From the NCBI GenBank assembly GCA_001567505.1, contig LLEU01000058.1, forward strand, positions 1-56,558: a stretch of 56,558 nt of DNA, given 5' to 3'. The notes under the pieces were generated by a model. The model saw only the letters and a program-made list of their open reading frames with translations, did not search any database and was not told where the DNA came from. Made by a program: the position numbers and the translations under genes. The first letter of the stretch is position 1. Every line of letters begins with the position of its first letter. This document shows, piece by piece, positions 1-8,736 of the stretch. The DNA is from Acidobacteria bacterium OLB17 (lineage in GTDB: Bacteria > Acidobacteriota > Blastocatellia > Pyrinomonadales > Pyrinomonadaceae).

Positions 1-84
1 CCCGCAAAGGCAGCAAAGGAAATACCCGCAAAGGCCGCAAAGGAAATCCCGCAAAGGCCGCAAAGGAAATCCCGCAAAGGCCGC
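1..84. repeat. GCAAAGG-type tandem repeat
   Basis: About three and a half copies of a 23-bp unit built on CCCGCAAAGGCCGCAAAGG plus AAAT. The first copy is slightly diverged (GGCAGC) and the last is cut after CCCGCAAAGGCCGC. The block lies just downstream of the dipeptidase gene, whose stop codon is at 109, and is cut by the left window edge. The same core words recur at 39.2-39.5 kb, so this is one interspersed family. It has no coding potential. Whether it is a mobile, recombination or structural element cannot be told from sequence alone. Confidence 0.85.
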
Positions 85-108
85 TAGAGACTACGAGCTG
101 TTCGATCT

Positions 109-690
109 TTACTTAGCAACCGGATGAGCATCATTTCGATCGAGGCCAACGTTGCTGAAAGGGATGTCGTAGATAGGATAGGACTGCCAGTCCTTGTGGT
201 CGAAGTGCCACCATTCGTTCGGGTTGACGAAGAATCCTTCGGCCTCCATCAGGGTTCGAAGTTTGTCGCGGTTCGCGCGTTCCTCGTCCGTTCCGCCATC
301 GTAGTTGGGCGACGCTTTTTCGTTGAATTCATCGAAATCCGACGGCATCGGGATGAGGCTGCCGGTCGCAAGATCGTAGATGCTGAGATCTACGGCACAT
401 CCACGGTTGTGTTTTGAGCCGTTCGCGGGGTTGGCGACGTATTTTCGTTCTTCGGGTTTTACGACCTCCCAGAAGAGCTTCGTGATCGACCAGGGACGGT
501 AGCCGTCGAAAACGACGATGCCGAGACCGTCTTTTGCAAGCATTTTGTGAACGCGGAGCAGAGCCTTTGCGGCGACCGGCTGCAAGAACGCACGGGCTTC
601 CGGATAGACGACACGCCCGGCAAAATTGTCTGTCCGGGCGTAGCGAATGTCGAGTTTTATGGTCTTGCTAAGGGTCGTGAGTTCAACCAT
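109..690 (-). CDS. ddpX: D-alanyl-D-alanine dipeptidase (VanX/DdpX, peptidase family M15D)
   Basis: Zinc dipeptidase predicted to cleave D-Ala-D-Ala, used in peptidoglycan recycling or, in VanX, in glycopeptide resistance. All family landmarks are visible in the 193 residues: the GYRPW segment with Arg65, the zinc ligands His94 and Asp101 in SKHNRGCAVD, and the catalytic Glu159 with ligand His162 in EWWHFD. There is no signal peptide, which fits the cytoplasmic VanX/DdpX type. It starts 19 bp after the stop of the exported protein upstream, so the two are probably co-transcribed. No vanHA-like ligase or dehydrogenase is nearby, so recycling is more likely than resistance. The length is close to that of VanX (about 200 residues). 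Confidence 0.88.
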   Translation of the reverse strand: MVELTTLSKTIKLDIRYARTDNFAGRVVYPEARAFLQPVAAKALLRVHKMLAKDGLGIVVFDGYRPWSITKLFWEVVKPEERKYVANPANGSKHNRGCAVDLSIYDLATGSLIPMPSDFDEFNEKASPNYDGGTDEERANRDKLRTLMEAEGFFVNPNEWWHFDHKDWQSYPIYDIPFSNVGLDRNDAHPVAK

Positions 691-709
691 ATTGGCGTCT
701 GCAATTTAA

Positions 710-1762
710 CTATTGTGGTGCGGGTTCGTCCTTGACGTCTTCGTCGCTGATGACAACGTCGGTCCCATATTTCTGATAATCCTTGAACCGAATTATATTC
801 CGCGTGTCGAAGAGTTTGCCGTCGCTCCGGGATGTGAGTGTGACCTCGGACCTTGCCGGCAAAAGGTATTTTTCGTCGTTGATCGTGACCCAACTGTAAT
901 CGATCGTCCGGCGTGCCGCCGTTACTATGAAGCCGGGCGGGAGTTCGGTCGCCTGGCTTTCGATTCGTAGCACGCGTGCCGTGTCCCGGTCGATCCAGAC
1001 CTTTCCGTGCATACCGGTAATGGCCTGGTCGGTCGAGAGCGTACCGGCGCTCACACGTTGGCGGGCTTTGTCGCGGGCAACATCGAATTCATAAATGACC
1101 GTCTTTCGCATATCGATGCGGTCGGTATCAAGAACCTCGAATTTTGCTTCATTCTCGGGCTTGAAGATCGTCGAAAGCACGGTCACGAATTCGCCCGTCG
1201 AGCTCGTTCCGCCGGCCTGCGAGTAAGAGCTTTGCGGCTTCGGATCTGTCTGAAGTACGCCGTTGATCGAGAGCAGGCGATAGTCTTCCTCGCCGGTCGA
1301 GCGATAGCTGACGCCGACGACCAGGCGGTCGAGCGTCCGGTACGTATTCGTGCCGGAGAATGCCGCACCGCGTTGGATCAACTGCTTTACGACGAAATCG
1401 GGCATATCGCCGACGGCCGCCATCGTGTTCCGGCGAGCTTTTTCGAGAAGGTCACGCGATTCTTCAGCCGAAGGAAGCTGCGAGCCCTGCGGGTCGAGGT
1501 GTCGGCGTCCGGCCTCGTCGAGTGCACGGCGGAGTTCTTCGTCGGCACCGGCCTTTGTCCTCGTAAATCCGCGAAGGCCGTCCGTTACTTCGAACGCGAT
1601 CCCGCGTTTCCTCAAAGCCTCAATGATGCGTTCGCGCTCGGCCGGATCCTTCTGGAGCGTGTAGAGCATCTTGACGTATTCGGCCTGAGTGAGCGGCCCC
1701 TGTTGTGGAAAGGCGGCAGAGGCAGCAAGAACGGTAATGATAAGGGCGATAAAAACTCTCAT
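710..1762 (-). CDS. Exported protein of unknown function
   Basis: About 350 residues. I chose the ATG at 1762 because it opens a clean signal peptide (MRVFIALIITVLAASAAFPQ); an in-frame start 30 bp upstream would add a charged leader in front of it. After the signal the protein has a charged helical N-terminal part of about 120 residues. The C-terminal half is rich in beta-strand-like segments, with phrases such as GKVWIDRDTARVLRIESQA that resemble outer-membrane lipoprotein-sorting (LolA/LolB-like) or YceI-like beta sheets. I do not recognise the family with certainty. It precedes ddpX in the same direction with a 19-bp gap. Export to the periplasm is supported; the function is not. Confidence 0.7.
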   Translation of the reverse strand: MRVFIALIITVLAASAAFPQQGPLTQAEYVKMLYTLQKDPAERERIIEALRKRGIAFEVTDGLRGFTRTKAGADEELRRALDEAGRRHLDPQGSQLPSAEESRDLLEKARRNTMAAVGDMPDFVVKQLIQRGAAFSGTNTYRTLDRLVVGVSYRSTGEEDYRLLSINGVLQTDPKPQSSYSQAGGTSSTGEFVTVLSTIFKPENEAKFEVLDTDRIDMRKTVIYEFDVARDKARQRVSAGTLSTDQAITGMHGKVWIDRDTARVLRIESQATELPPGFIVTAARRTIDYSWVTINDEKYLLPARSEVTLTSRSDGKLFDTRNIIRFKDYQKYGTDVVISDEDVKDEPAPQ

Positions 1763-1829
1763 TCTGAGTAATGATGCCGATCTTGCATACAAGCGTTGGC
1801 TTCACAAAAAAGTATGCGACAAAAAGAAA

Positions 1830-1866
1830 AAAAGCGGAAAGATCAAGATGATCGGTTTCCGCTTTT
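1830..1866 (-). terminator. Intrinsic terminator after the PilZ gene
   Basis: Perfect 11-bp arms, AAAAGCGGAAA (1830-1840) and TTTCCGCTTTT (1856-1866), enclose a loop that itself contains a GATC/GATC pair. Read on the minus strand, the stem is followed by a T-rich tract. It lies 24 bp past the stop of the PilZ gene at 1890 and before the next minus-strand gene, so it should separate the two transcripts. Confidence 0.8.
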
Positions 1867-1889
1867 AAGTATGATAACGAAAAGAAAAG

Positions 1890-2291
1890 TTAGTTCACCC
1901 ACTCTTCTTCGTAATTAAGCCGCCAATGCCTCGTCACCCAAGCCTGAGCCTCAGACATTACCGTTTCTTTCCACTTCTTCAAATTATCAAGAATGGAAAG
2001 AGCGGCCATGGGTTTGCTCGGATCGCGTTCGACACGAATTACTTCGGTCTTTACATCGATGATCGGTTTATCGTCACCGAGGATCTTCAGGCGAACTTTG
2101 CTTCCGACCGGCGGAAGTACGTCCAGATTGACGAGAGCGCTCGCCTCCCCAACGTTCTCGGTCAAGCCTTCTACCCTGATCGTCCGTCCGCTTTCCGCGT
2201 CAACCCACGTTGCCCTTACAGGCATACTTGCAGTGATGCGCCGGTGCAATGGCGTTCTGTATGATGATGTAGTGTATTCTACGTCTGCCAT
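1890..2291 (-). CDS. PilZ-domain-like protein
   Basis: 133 residues, predicted cytoplasmic. An N-terminal basic RTPLHRR stretch followed by MPVRATW fits the RxxxR c-di-GMP-binding arm and first strand of a PilZ barrel. The middle has GLTENVG, at the place of the usual (D/N)xSxxG motif but not canonical, then VGSKVRLKI and a final VIRVERD strand. A helical tail with conserved Trp residues follows. The start has an SD-like GGGGGAGATA just upstream of the ATG. A diverged, frameshifted paralogue lies at 27.7 kb and shares GLTENVG, VGSKV and VIR-ER. PilZ membership is inferred from layout, and c-di-GMP binding is not certain because the second motif is atypical. Confidence 0.65.
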   Translation of the reverse strand: MADVEYTTSSYRTPLHRRITASMPVRATWVDAESGRTIRVEGLTENVGEASALVNLDVLPPVGSKVRLKILGDDKPIIDVKTEVIRVERDPSKPMAALSILDNLKKWKETVMSEAQAWVTRHWRLNYEEEWVN

Positions 2292-2875
2292 TATCTCCCC
2301 CTTATTTCCTTAAAAACGCAATTCGGAGGTCTTGGTCTGGTCAAAGATCGATCGAACAGCGCCAACCAATCTTAGTCATTCTTACAAAAAAGTCAAGTAT
2401 CTTGAGCAACTGCCCAAAAACGTCGGTTTTTCGCCCCCGACCTACCAAATTACGAGTATTTTGTAACACGATTGATTACAGATGTCAATATGATCTTTTA
2501 GGCAATTTTGACCGCCAAATTATTGGTCGAAAAAAAACTTTCCGAACCGCTTGAAAAATAAGTGGTTTGGTTCTACATTGTCGGTATTCAGATTGCATAG
2601 ATGTTACGAAAAGCGGGCGTTCACCTTGCTTGGCAACGACGCTGGACGTAAGGTTGAAGCGTCAGATCAGTGGCCTGCCCCTTGTAAATGGCGGGGCGAC
2701 TGATGTAAGGGAGTTTTTCCGGGGGGAACTTGCACTATTTCGCGGCGGCCGGGCATTGCTCCACGGCATCCGAGATCTTAGAGGCCCTCCAAAATTTCGT
2801 TCTGAGGCGGCCGTTGCAAAACGAGCTGACTCGAATGCTATTCCGATCAAAATTTACCTATTGAGGTACATAAAA
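2292..2875. other. Intergenic region upstream of the TonB-dependent receptor
   Basis: 584 bp between divergent genes. The receptor reading frame stays open back to 2567, but the first 103 codons have no family character and are followed by a proper RBS plus signal peptide at 2876. I therefore treat this stretch as an untranslated leader. One promoter candidate is listed separately. I see no strong hairpin, riboswitch or operator in the rest. Confidence 0.5.
2551..2579 (+). promoter_or_regulatory. Candidate sigma-70-type promoter for the receptor gene
   Basis: TTGAAA at 2551-2556 (5/6 to consensus -35) and TACATT at 2574-2579 (4/6 to -10), separated by 17 bp. It would give a leader of roughly 290 nt before the receptor start at 2876. 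The match is by eye; the AT-rich stretch just upstream supports it. Confidence 0.4.
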
Positions 2876-5800
2876 ATGTCCAAACAATTGTTTAACAAGC
2901 TGCTTGCTGCGACGTTGTTCGCGATGCTCGCGTTTGCGGGGTCTGCATTGGCCCAATCGCAGGCGAGTACAGGCCAGATCACCGGCACCGTAACGGATCC
3001 GAACGGAGCCGTTATCCCGTCGGCAACCGTCACGCTGACCAGCAAAGCCACCAATCAAAAACAAACCGCGACCACCGGCTCGGACGGCGTTTATAAATTC
3101 GTCCTCCTGCAGCCCGGTGTTTACGAGATAAACACGAAGGCGACGGGCTTCGGTGACGCAAAAGGCGAGGTCACGGTCGTCGTCGGCCGAACGATCGACG
3201 CGAATATCAAGATGACCGCCGGCGAGGTTACGGCGACGGTCGAGGTCTCGGCCGACGCGGTTCAGACGACGACGAGCAACTTCGACGCGGTTCAGAGCAG
3301 CCAAGCCATCCAAAATCTTCCGATCAACGGCCGCCGCTTCCAGGATTTTGTGACCCTGACGCCAACTGCGCAGGTCGATCCTTCGCGAGGCCAGATCTCG
3401 CTCAGCGGACAGCGCGGCATTAATTCCAATATCAACGTTGACGGTGTCGATTATAACCAGCCGTTCTTTGGCGGTATCCGCGGCGGTGAACGCTCGAATT
3501 CGGCATTTACGCTGCCGCAGGAATCCATACAGGAATTCCAGGTCGTGGCGGCAGGTTATTCCGCCGAGTTCGGCAGAAGCTCCGGCGGTATCGTCAATGC
3601 GGTCACGAAGTCGGGCACGAACGAAGTTCGCGGCTCGGCCTTTTACTTGATCCGTCCGAAACAGCTTGCACGTGCGAACTCGTTCGCGAAAGCGCTTGCA
3701 GACCAGCGGCTAAATGCGCTCGGCCTTCAGGCGACGCTTGCCCCGACGCAGCATCAGTTCGGCGGTTCTGTCGGCGGCCCGATCGTCAAGGACAAGCTCT
3801 TTTACTTTGCGAGCTACGAGCAGCAGCGTTTTCGTGCTCCGCGCCAGGTCCTATATCCGAGCCTGCTCAGCCTTTCGACGGTTACGCCTTCGCAGCAGGA
3901 GGCTTTTGATTTCTACCGGTCGAATGAGGTTCAATACCAGCAAACCAACGATGCGTACGCGGTCTTGGGTAAGATCGACTGGAATCTGAACAAGGCTAAT
4001 CGCTTCAACATCCGCTACAACTTCGCGACGAACAAGGCCCTGAACGCCGTTTCGACGGGTGAAACGGCCCTCGACCCGACGACCGGAAACTCGCTCTCGA
4101 CCAACGGTACCGAGAACGATAGGAACCACATTGTCGTCGCGCAGCTCGTCTCGACGCTTAGCTCTAATTGGATCAATGAGTTCCGCGGCCAGTTTGCGTA
4201 CGAAGAGCGGCCGAGGATCCCGAACGAACTCGTCGCTGATATCAATACTTCGATCGGCACGTACGGCACGCGTAACTTCCTGCCGACGACTCAGTTCGAC
4301 AAACGCCTTCAGTTCGCCGACAGCCTCACGTATCTAAAGGGTGCACACACCTTCAAGTTCGGCGGCGAATTCAGCCGGATCCACGCCGAGCAGACATTCG
4401 GTTTCAACCAGACCGGTGTTTACACTTTTTCGGGCCTAACTTCGACGACAGCGATCTTGGATGCTCTCGGAACGACCCGCACGGCAACATTCCGCGGCCG
4501 ATTCGATACGACGACTGCGCGTTACAACCGTCAGGTCGGGAACCTTGCGGCGGGATTTGGCGTGACGGAGGTCGCGGCCTTTGCACAGGATTCCTGGAGA
4601 GTGAATAACAAGCTCACGCTTAATCTCGGCCTTCGCTTCGAAAAACAGTTCAACCCGACGGCTGAAGCGAACAATACGCCCGTTTTGACGCTGATCAGGA
4701 ATACCGCATTCCCGATGCTCGGCGGCAAAGGAATTGATCCGGCGAATATTCCGGACAGCCAAAACGAATGGGGCCCGCGTCTCGGTTTTGCGTATGACCC
4801 GTGGGGCAACGGCCGGACGGTGATCCGCGGCTTCGCAGGCCGCTATTTCGCACGCACACCTTTGATCGTGCTCGCGGCGCCTTACAATAACTTCCGCGAC
4901 CCGGCGGGCGACCTTTCGGTTACGCTCGGGTCACCGGCATTCAGTGCCACGGGCTTTAACCAGGCGGCGTTCGATGCGGCAAATCCGCAGTACGTTGCGA
5001 TCCTCGGCGGCACGGGCTTTACTCCGAACACCGTATATCGGCAGTTCGCTATCCTCGGCATCGATCTGAATTCGGCCCAGCTGAATTCGATGCCGATCAT
5101 CAGCCCGGCCCAGATGGCGACGATCCAGAGTGCGATACTCGCTGCGACAACAAACCCGCCGGCGAACCTCGGGATCTTCCAGGGGGCGAACTTCACAGGT
5201 ATCGCTCCGAATTTCAAGAACCCGGAATCGATCCAGTTCGGATTCGGTGTCGAGCATCAGTTCACCTCGAAGCTCACGATCGGCCTCGATTACTCGCAGG
5301 TCAATACGATCCACCTTCAGAGGAATCGTGACATCAACCTGCCGGCACCGACCGGTGTCGATCCCGTGACCGGACGCGTGCTCGTAAACCGCAACAATCG
5401 TCCGCTGCGTAATATCGGCACGCTGCAGATGCGTGATTCGTCAGCACGCTCGCTTTATCGGGCGGTGACGTTCCGTGCTAACTACAAACAGAAATGGATG
5501 CGGGTGAATCTCTATTACACGCTGTCCCGTTCGCTCTCGGACGACGATAACGAACGCGATTCCGGCGGCGTCCTTTATTCGAATCCTTACGACCTGAGGG
5601 GTGAATATTACAATTCGCGTCTCGACCGGAGGCATCAGTTCGTGGCAAACCCGATATTCTTCCTTCCCTATGGATTTGAGGTATCGAGTGCGATCCGCCT
5701 GCGTTCGGGTTCGCCTGTTGACGCAAGGGTCGGCCGTGATCTGAACGGCGACGGCAACTCGACCGAAAGGCCGATGATCGTCCCGGGTGTAGAGATGAAG

Positions 5801-6130
5801 CGAAACTACTACACGAACCGTCCGATCTATGACGTCGATATGCGGGTTCAGAAGAGCTTTATGTTCTCTGAGACGCGCCGCCTGGCTCTTTCAGCGGAGT
5901 TCTTTAATATTCTCAATCTGTCGAACGTGCAGTTCGGCGGTACGGCAACGACGAACTTCTGTTCGAACACGAATGCCGACTGCGGTCTGTATGGCCCGAC
6001 GAATATTAACTTCCTGAACACGATCCAGCAGAGCCCGTCGGCTTCGAACTACGGAAAACTGAACCTCTCGGGCTTGAATCCGGGAAGCCAGGTCTTCCAG
6101 ATGCAGCTCGGAGCCCGACTCTACTTCTGA
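2876..6130 (+). CDS. TonB-dependent receptor, Oar-like, with carboxypeptidase-regulatory-like domain
   Basis: Outer-membrane beta-barrel of about 1084 residues, presumably importing a polysaccharide fragment, peptide or metal chelate; the substrate is not readable. The ATG at 2876 has a GAGG Shine-Dalgarno about nine bases upstream and opens a signal peptide ending in AGSALAQ. Residues 33-115 form a CarboxypepD_reg/CnaB-like fold (GQITGTVTDPNGAVIPSATV). Next comes a plug domain with NVDGVDYN and FGRSSGGIVNAVTKSGTN, then a barrel that ends in Phe after MQLGARLYF, a typical BAM signal. This architecture is greatly expanded in Acidobacteriota. No SusD-like partner is adjacent, and the gene is flanked by its own promoter candidate and terminator, so it is probably monocistronic. 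Confidence 0.9.
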   Translation: MSKQLFNKLLAATLFAMLAFAGSALAQSQASTGQITGTVTDPNGAVIPSATVTLTSKATNQKQTATTGSDGVYKFVLLQPGVYEINTKATGFGDAKGEVTVVVGRTIDANIKMTAGEVTATVEVSADAVQTTTSNFDAVQSSQAIQNLPINGRRFQDFVTLTPTAQVDPSRGQISLSGQRGINSNINVDGVDYNQPFFGGIRGGERSNSAFTLPQESIQEFQVVAAGYSAEFGRSSGGIVNAVTKSGTNEVRGSAFYLIRPKQLARANSFAKALADQRLNALGLQATLAPTQHQFGGSVGGPIVKDKLFYFASYEQQRFRAPRQVLYPSLLSLSTVTPSQQEAFDFYRSNEVQYQQTNDAYAVLGKIDWNLNKANRFNIRYNFATNKALNAVSTGETALDPTTGNSLSTNGTENDRNHIVVAQLVSTLSSNWINEFRGQFAYEERPRIPNELVADINTSIGTYGTRNFLPTTQFDKRLQFADSLTYLKGAHTFKFGGEFSRIHAEQTFGFNQTGVYTFSGLTSTTAILDALGTTRTATFRGRFDTTTARYNRQVGNLAAGFGVTEVAAFAQDSWRVNNKLTLNLGLRFEKQFNPTAEANNTPVLTLIRNTAFPMLGGKGIDPANIPDSQNEWGPRLGFAYDPWGNGRTVIRGFAGRYFARTPLIVLAAPYNNFRDPAGDLSVTLGSPAFSATGFNQAAFDAANPQYVAILGGTGFTPNTVYRQFAILGIDLNSAQLNSMPIISPAQMATIQSAILAATTNPPANLGIFQGANFTGIAPNFKNPESIQFGFGVEHQFTSKLTIGLDYSQVNTIHLQRNRDINLPAPTGVDPVTGRVLVNRNNRPLRNIGTLQMRDSSARSLYRAVTFRANYKQKWMRVNLYYTLSRSLSDDDNERDSGGVLYSNPYDLRGEYYNSRLDRRHQFVANPIFFLPYGFEVSSAIRLRSGSPVDARVGRDLNGDGNSTERPMIVPGVEMKRNYYTNRPIYDVDMRVQKSFMFSETRRLALSAEFFNILNLSNVQFGGTATTNFCSNTNADCGLYGPTNINFLNTIQQSPSASNYGKLNLSGLNPGSQVFQMQLGARLYF

Positions 6131-6174
6131 TCACGTAGTTCGGGCGGGCCTTGCGCCCGGCCGTAGCTCCTAGG

Positions 6175-6223
6175 ACGCTGCTCGGTTCGTCGTAAAATGA
6201 CAGGCCCGAGCAGCGTATTTTTG
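6175..6223 (+). terminator. Intrinsic terminator after the receptor gene
   Basis: Perfect 11-bp arms ACGCTGCTCGG (6175-6185) and CCGAGCAGCGT (6206-6216), then ATTTTTG. The 20-nt loop is unusually large and holds a small GTC/GAC stem. It ends the receptor transcript 45 bp after its stop and 41 bp before the glycosyltransferase start. Confidence 0.85.
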
Positions 6224-6263
6224 TCTCTTCTGCGGGCAGGTTATACTTCCTTGTCCTCGGGTT

Positions 6264-7364
6264 ATGCGGATCCTGCAGATCACATCGGCAAAGAACTTTG
6301 GCGGCGGCGAACGGCACTTTCGCGACCTCGCCCACGGCCTTATGCAACGCGGGCATGAGGTCTTTGTGGCGATCCGCCCAACGAACCAATGGCAGGATCG
6401 CCTCGACTTTATCCCGAAGGAGAATATCCTTTTCGTGTCGATACGGAACTCGTTCGGGATGTTCAGTGCAAAGCGGATCGCGAGGTTCATACAGCGGAAT
6501 AATATCGACATACTTCACGCGCACGCGGCACGCGATTATATCGCAGCCTCGGTTGCCGCCCGCGTTGCAAAAAACACGAAGCTTGTCATTACGCGGCACG
6601 TTCTTTTTCCGCTCAAACCCTTTCATAAGATCGCGCTAAAGAACGTAGATCGTGCGATCGGCGTCTCGCCGGCGGTAGCGGTGGAACTTGCTAACATCTT
6701 CCCGCGTAATAAGATAGCGACGATCGAGAATGGCCTTGACGTGACGCTCCCGGAAAATTTTGCCGAGGCCGGGCATGAGTTCCGGGCCTTCCACAAGATA
6801 CCGGTGGACGCACGGCTCGTTCTCGCGATCGGAGAGTTGAAGCCTTTGAAAGGGCAGATCGACCTCGTGCTTGCTGCAGCCGAGGTCGTAAAAAAGGTCC
6901 CTTCGGCGCATTTTTGCATCGCGGGCGTTGATAATTCAGGCGGCAGGCGTTTCCGCCGCGAACTGCGGCGGCTCGCTTCGACACTCGGCGTCGCCGACCA
7001 TTTTACGTGGCTCGATTGGATTGAGGATACGCGTCCAGCGTTCTCGGCCGCGGACCTGTTCGTGTCGCCGTCACATTCGGAAAGTTTTGGGCTCGCGATG
7101 CTCGAGGCAATGGCTTCCGAGCGGGCCGTGATCGCGACGCGAACCGAAGGGGCGAAAACGTTGATCGACGATACGCGTCTCCTTGTGCCGATAAATGAAC
7201 CTGTGGCAATGGCCACGGCGATCGCGGAACTTCTCGCGAATGAAGACCTGCGTGCGAAGACGGCTCGAACCTTGCGCGAGCGGGCCAAGCGTGAGTTCTC
7301 GCTCGAGAAGTTTATCGACGGTCACGAAAAACTGTATGCCGAACTGCTTGAGGGCAGTTCTTGA
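6264..7364 (+). CDS. Glycosyltransferase family 4 (GT-B fold)
   Basis: 366-residue retaining sugar transferase acting at the cytoplasmic face on a lipid-linked or surface glycan. The N-terminal Rossmann half opens with MRILQITSAKNFGGGERH, the usual GT4 donor/acceptor glycine loop. The C-terminal half has the nucleotide-sugar binding E-x7-E region in SHSESFGLAMLEAM. It is the first gene of a same-strand run (M14 peptidase, recN, asparaginase, GNAT) that starts right after a terminator. No other glycan genes surround it, so the pathway (LPS, exopolysaccharide or glycolipid) cannot be assigned. Confidence 0.85.
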   Translation: MRILQITSAKNFGGGERHFRDLAHGLMQRGHEVFVAIRPTNQWQDRLDFIPKENILFVSIRNSFGMFSAKRIARFIQRNNIDILHAHAARDYIAASVAARVAKNTKLVITRHVLFPLKPFHKIALKNVDRAIGVSPAVAVELANIFPRNKIATIENGLDVTLPENFAEAGHEFRAFHKIPVDARLVLAIGELKPLKGQIDLVLAAAEVVKKVPSAHFCIAGVDNSGGRRFRRELRRLASTLGVADHFTWLDWIEDTRPAFSAADLFVSPSHSESFGLAMLEAMASERAVIATRTEGAKTLIDDTRLLVPINEPVAMATAIAELLANEDLRAKTARTLRERAKREFSLEKFIDGHEKLYAELLEGSS

Positions 7365-7415
7365 AAAACTTAGCAAATTGAAGGAGCCGACACACCGGCC
7401 CGTCTCTTACAACTT

Positions 7416-8729
7416 ATGAGGAAAGCGATTGTTTCATCCCTGATCGCAATATTCGTGTCTTTAAATATCGCCGCTCAAACACCTCAGGAACTCGCGGACG
7501 CGTGGGACTCGACGCATATTACCAACAAGGAGCCATCCGACGTTCGGCACGCGGATCTGAAGGCATACCTTGAGAAGCTTCGCAGCCAGGGCGTTCGCGT
7601 CGAAGAGGTTGGCCGCTCGAACGCTCAGCGGGAGATCTATCAAATGGAATTCGGCAGCGGGCCGATCAAGATCTTCCTTTGGTCTCAAATGCACGGGGAC
7701 GAGCCTACGGCGACATCCGCGCTCATCGACATCTTTTCGTTTTTCTCGACACACAAGGACACGCCGTGGGTTAAGACGATCGCCGAGAAACTGACGATCC
7801 GGGCCGTGCCGATGCTGAATCCGGACGGTGCGGAGCTCTACACGCGCCGCAATCTGCAGGGCATCGACATAAATCGCGACGCCCTTGCGCTTGCAACGCC
7901 CGAAGCGCGGCTCCTAAAACAGCTTCGCGACCGTTGGCAGCCGCATATCGGTTTTAACCTACATAATCAGCAGGCGTTGACGGCGGTCGATCATACGGCG
8001 AAGCAGGCCGCGATCTCGTTCCTCGTCGTTTACGGCGACGCTCGCAAGACCGAAACCAACGGGATGATAATGAATAAGCGTATAGTCTCGGAGATGATAA
8101 AGGCGATCGAACCCTTCATCCCCGGGCATATCGCTCGCTACGGTGACGAATGGACGCCGACGGCCTTTGGCGATAACTTCTCGGCCTGGGGAACGCCTGT
8201 TATCCTGATCGAGACCGGTGCACTTGTCGGGAAAAGCGAGTTGTATCTTGCGAAGATCAATTTTATTGCGATGATGACTGCCTTCTCGTCCGTCGCAACT
8301 GCCTCGCAGGCCTCGGCTTCGACACAGCCATATGACACGCTGCCGCATAATGGATCGGGGACACTGGTAAACTATATCTTTCGCGGTATGCAGCTTCCGC
8401 CGAATGACGGCAGGAGGCCGGCCGCGTTCGATGTTGCGGTCACAGCGGCAAGACGGCGGGCAAGTTTTCTCCCGTGGCTGCGGATCGCACGCGTCGGGAA
8501 CCTCAACGGCCTGCACGGCCTTGAGGAATACGACGCAAGCGGATTCTACGTTGTCCAAAGGTTCCGCAACCTGAAGGTCGGCAGTACCGCCGAGTTCCTT
8601 TTCTATCGTACCGACCGCGTTGTTGACTGGGACGCTGAGGATCTCGAAACAAGGTACGAGCCGGACGCGATCTTCTCGGCGGGAAAATGGATAAAGGGTG
8701 AAGGCCGAATAGCCAAAGTGCTTTTTTAA
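7416..8729 (+). CDS. Secreted zinc carboxypeptidase, family M14
   Basis: 437 residues with an N-terminal signal peptide (MRKAIVSSLIAIFVSLNIAAQ). Zinc ligands His93 and Glu96 are in QMHGDEPT. The substrate-binding NPDG and INRDA segments follow, then the third ligand in GFNLHNQ and a catalytic Glu in LIETGAL. The C-terminal 130 residues are an all-beta-like extension beyond the catalytic domain. It probably trims peptides or wall peptides in the periplasm. It follows the glycosyltransferase by 51 bp and precedes recN by 7 bp. The M14 assignment is firm; the subfamily and substrate are not. Confidence 0.87.
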   Translation: MRKAIVSSLIAIFVSLNIAAQTPQELADAWDSTHITNKEPSDVRHADLKAYLEKLRSQGVRVEEVGRSNAQREIYQMEFGSGPIKIFLWSQMHGDEPTATSALIDIFSFFSTHKDTPWVKTIAEKLTIRAVPMLNPDGAELYTRRNLQGIDINRDALALATPEARLLKQLRDRWQPHIGFNLHNQQALTAVDHTAKQAAISFLVVYGDARKTETNGMIMNKRIVSEMIKAIEPFIPGHIARYGDEWTPTAFGDNFSAWGTPVILIETGALVGKSELYLAKINFIAMMTAFSSVATASQASASTQPYDTLPHNGSGTLVNYIFRGMQLPPNDGRRPAAFDVAVTAARRRASFLPWLRIARVGNLNGLHGLEEYDASGFYVVQRFRNLKVGSTAEFLFYRTDRVVDWDAEDLETRYEPDAIFSAGKWIKGEGRIAKVLF

Positions 8730-8736
8730 CTTAACT

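Noticed and set aside
2567..2875. N-terminal extension of the TonB-dependent receptor
   Set aside because: The extra 103 codons precede a good RBS and a clear signal peptide at 2876, and contain no recognisable domain.
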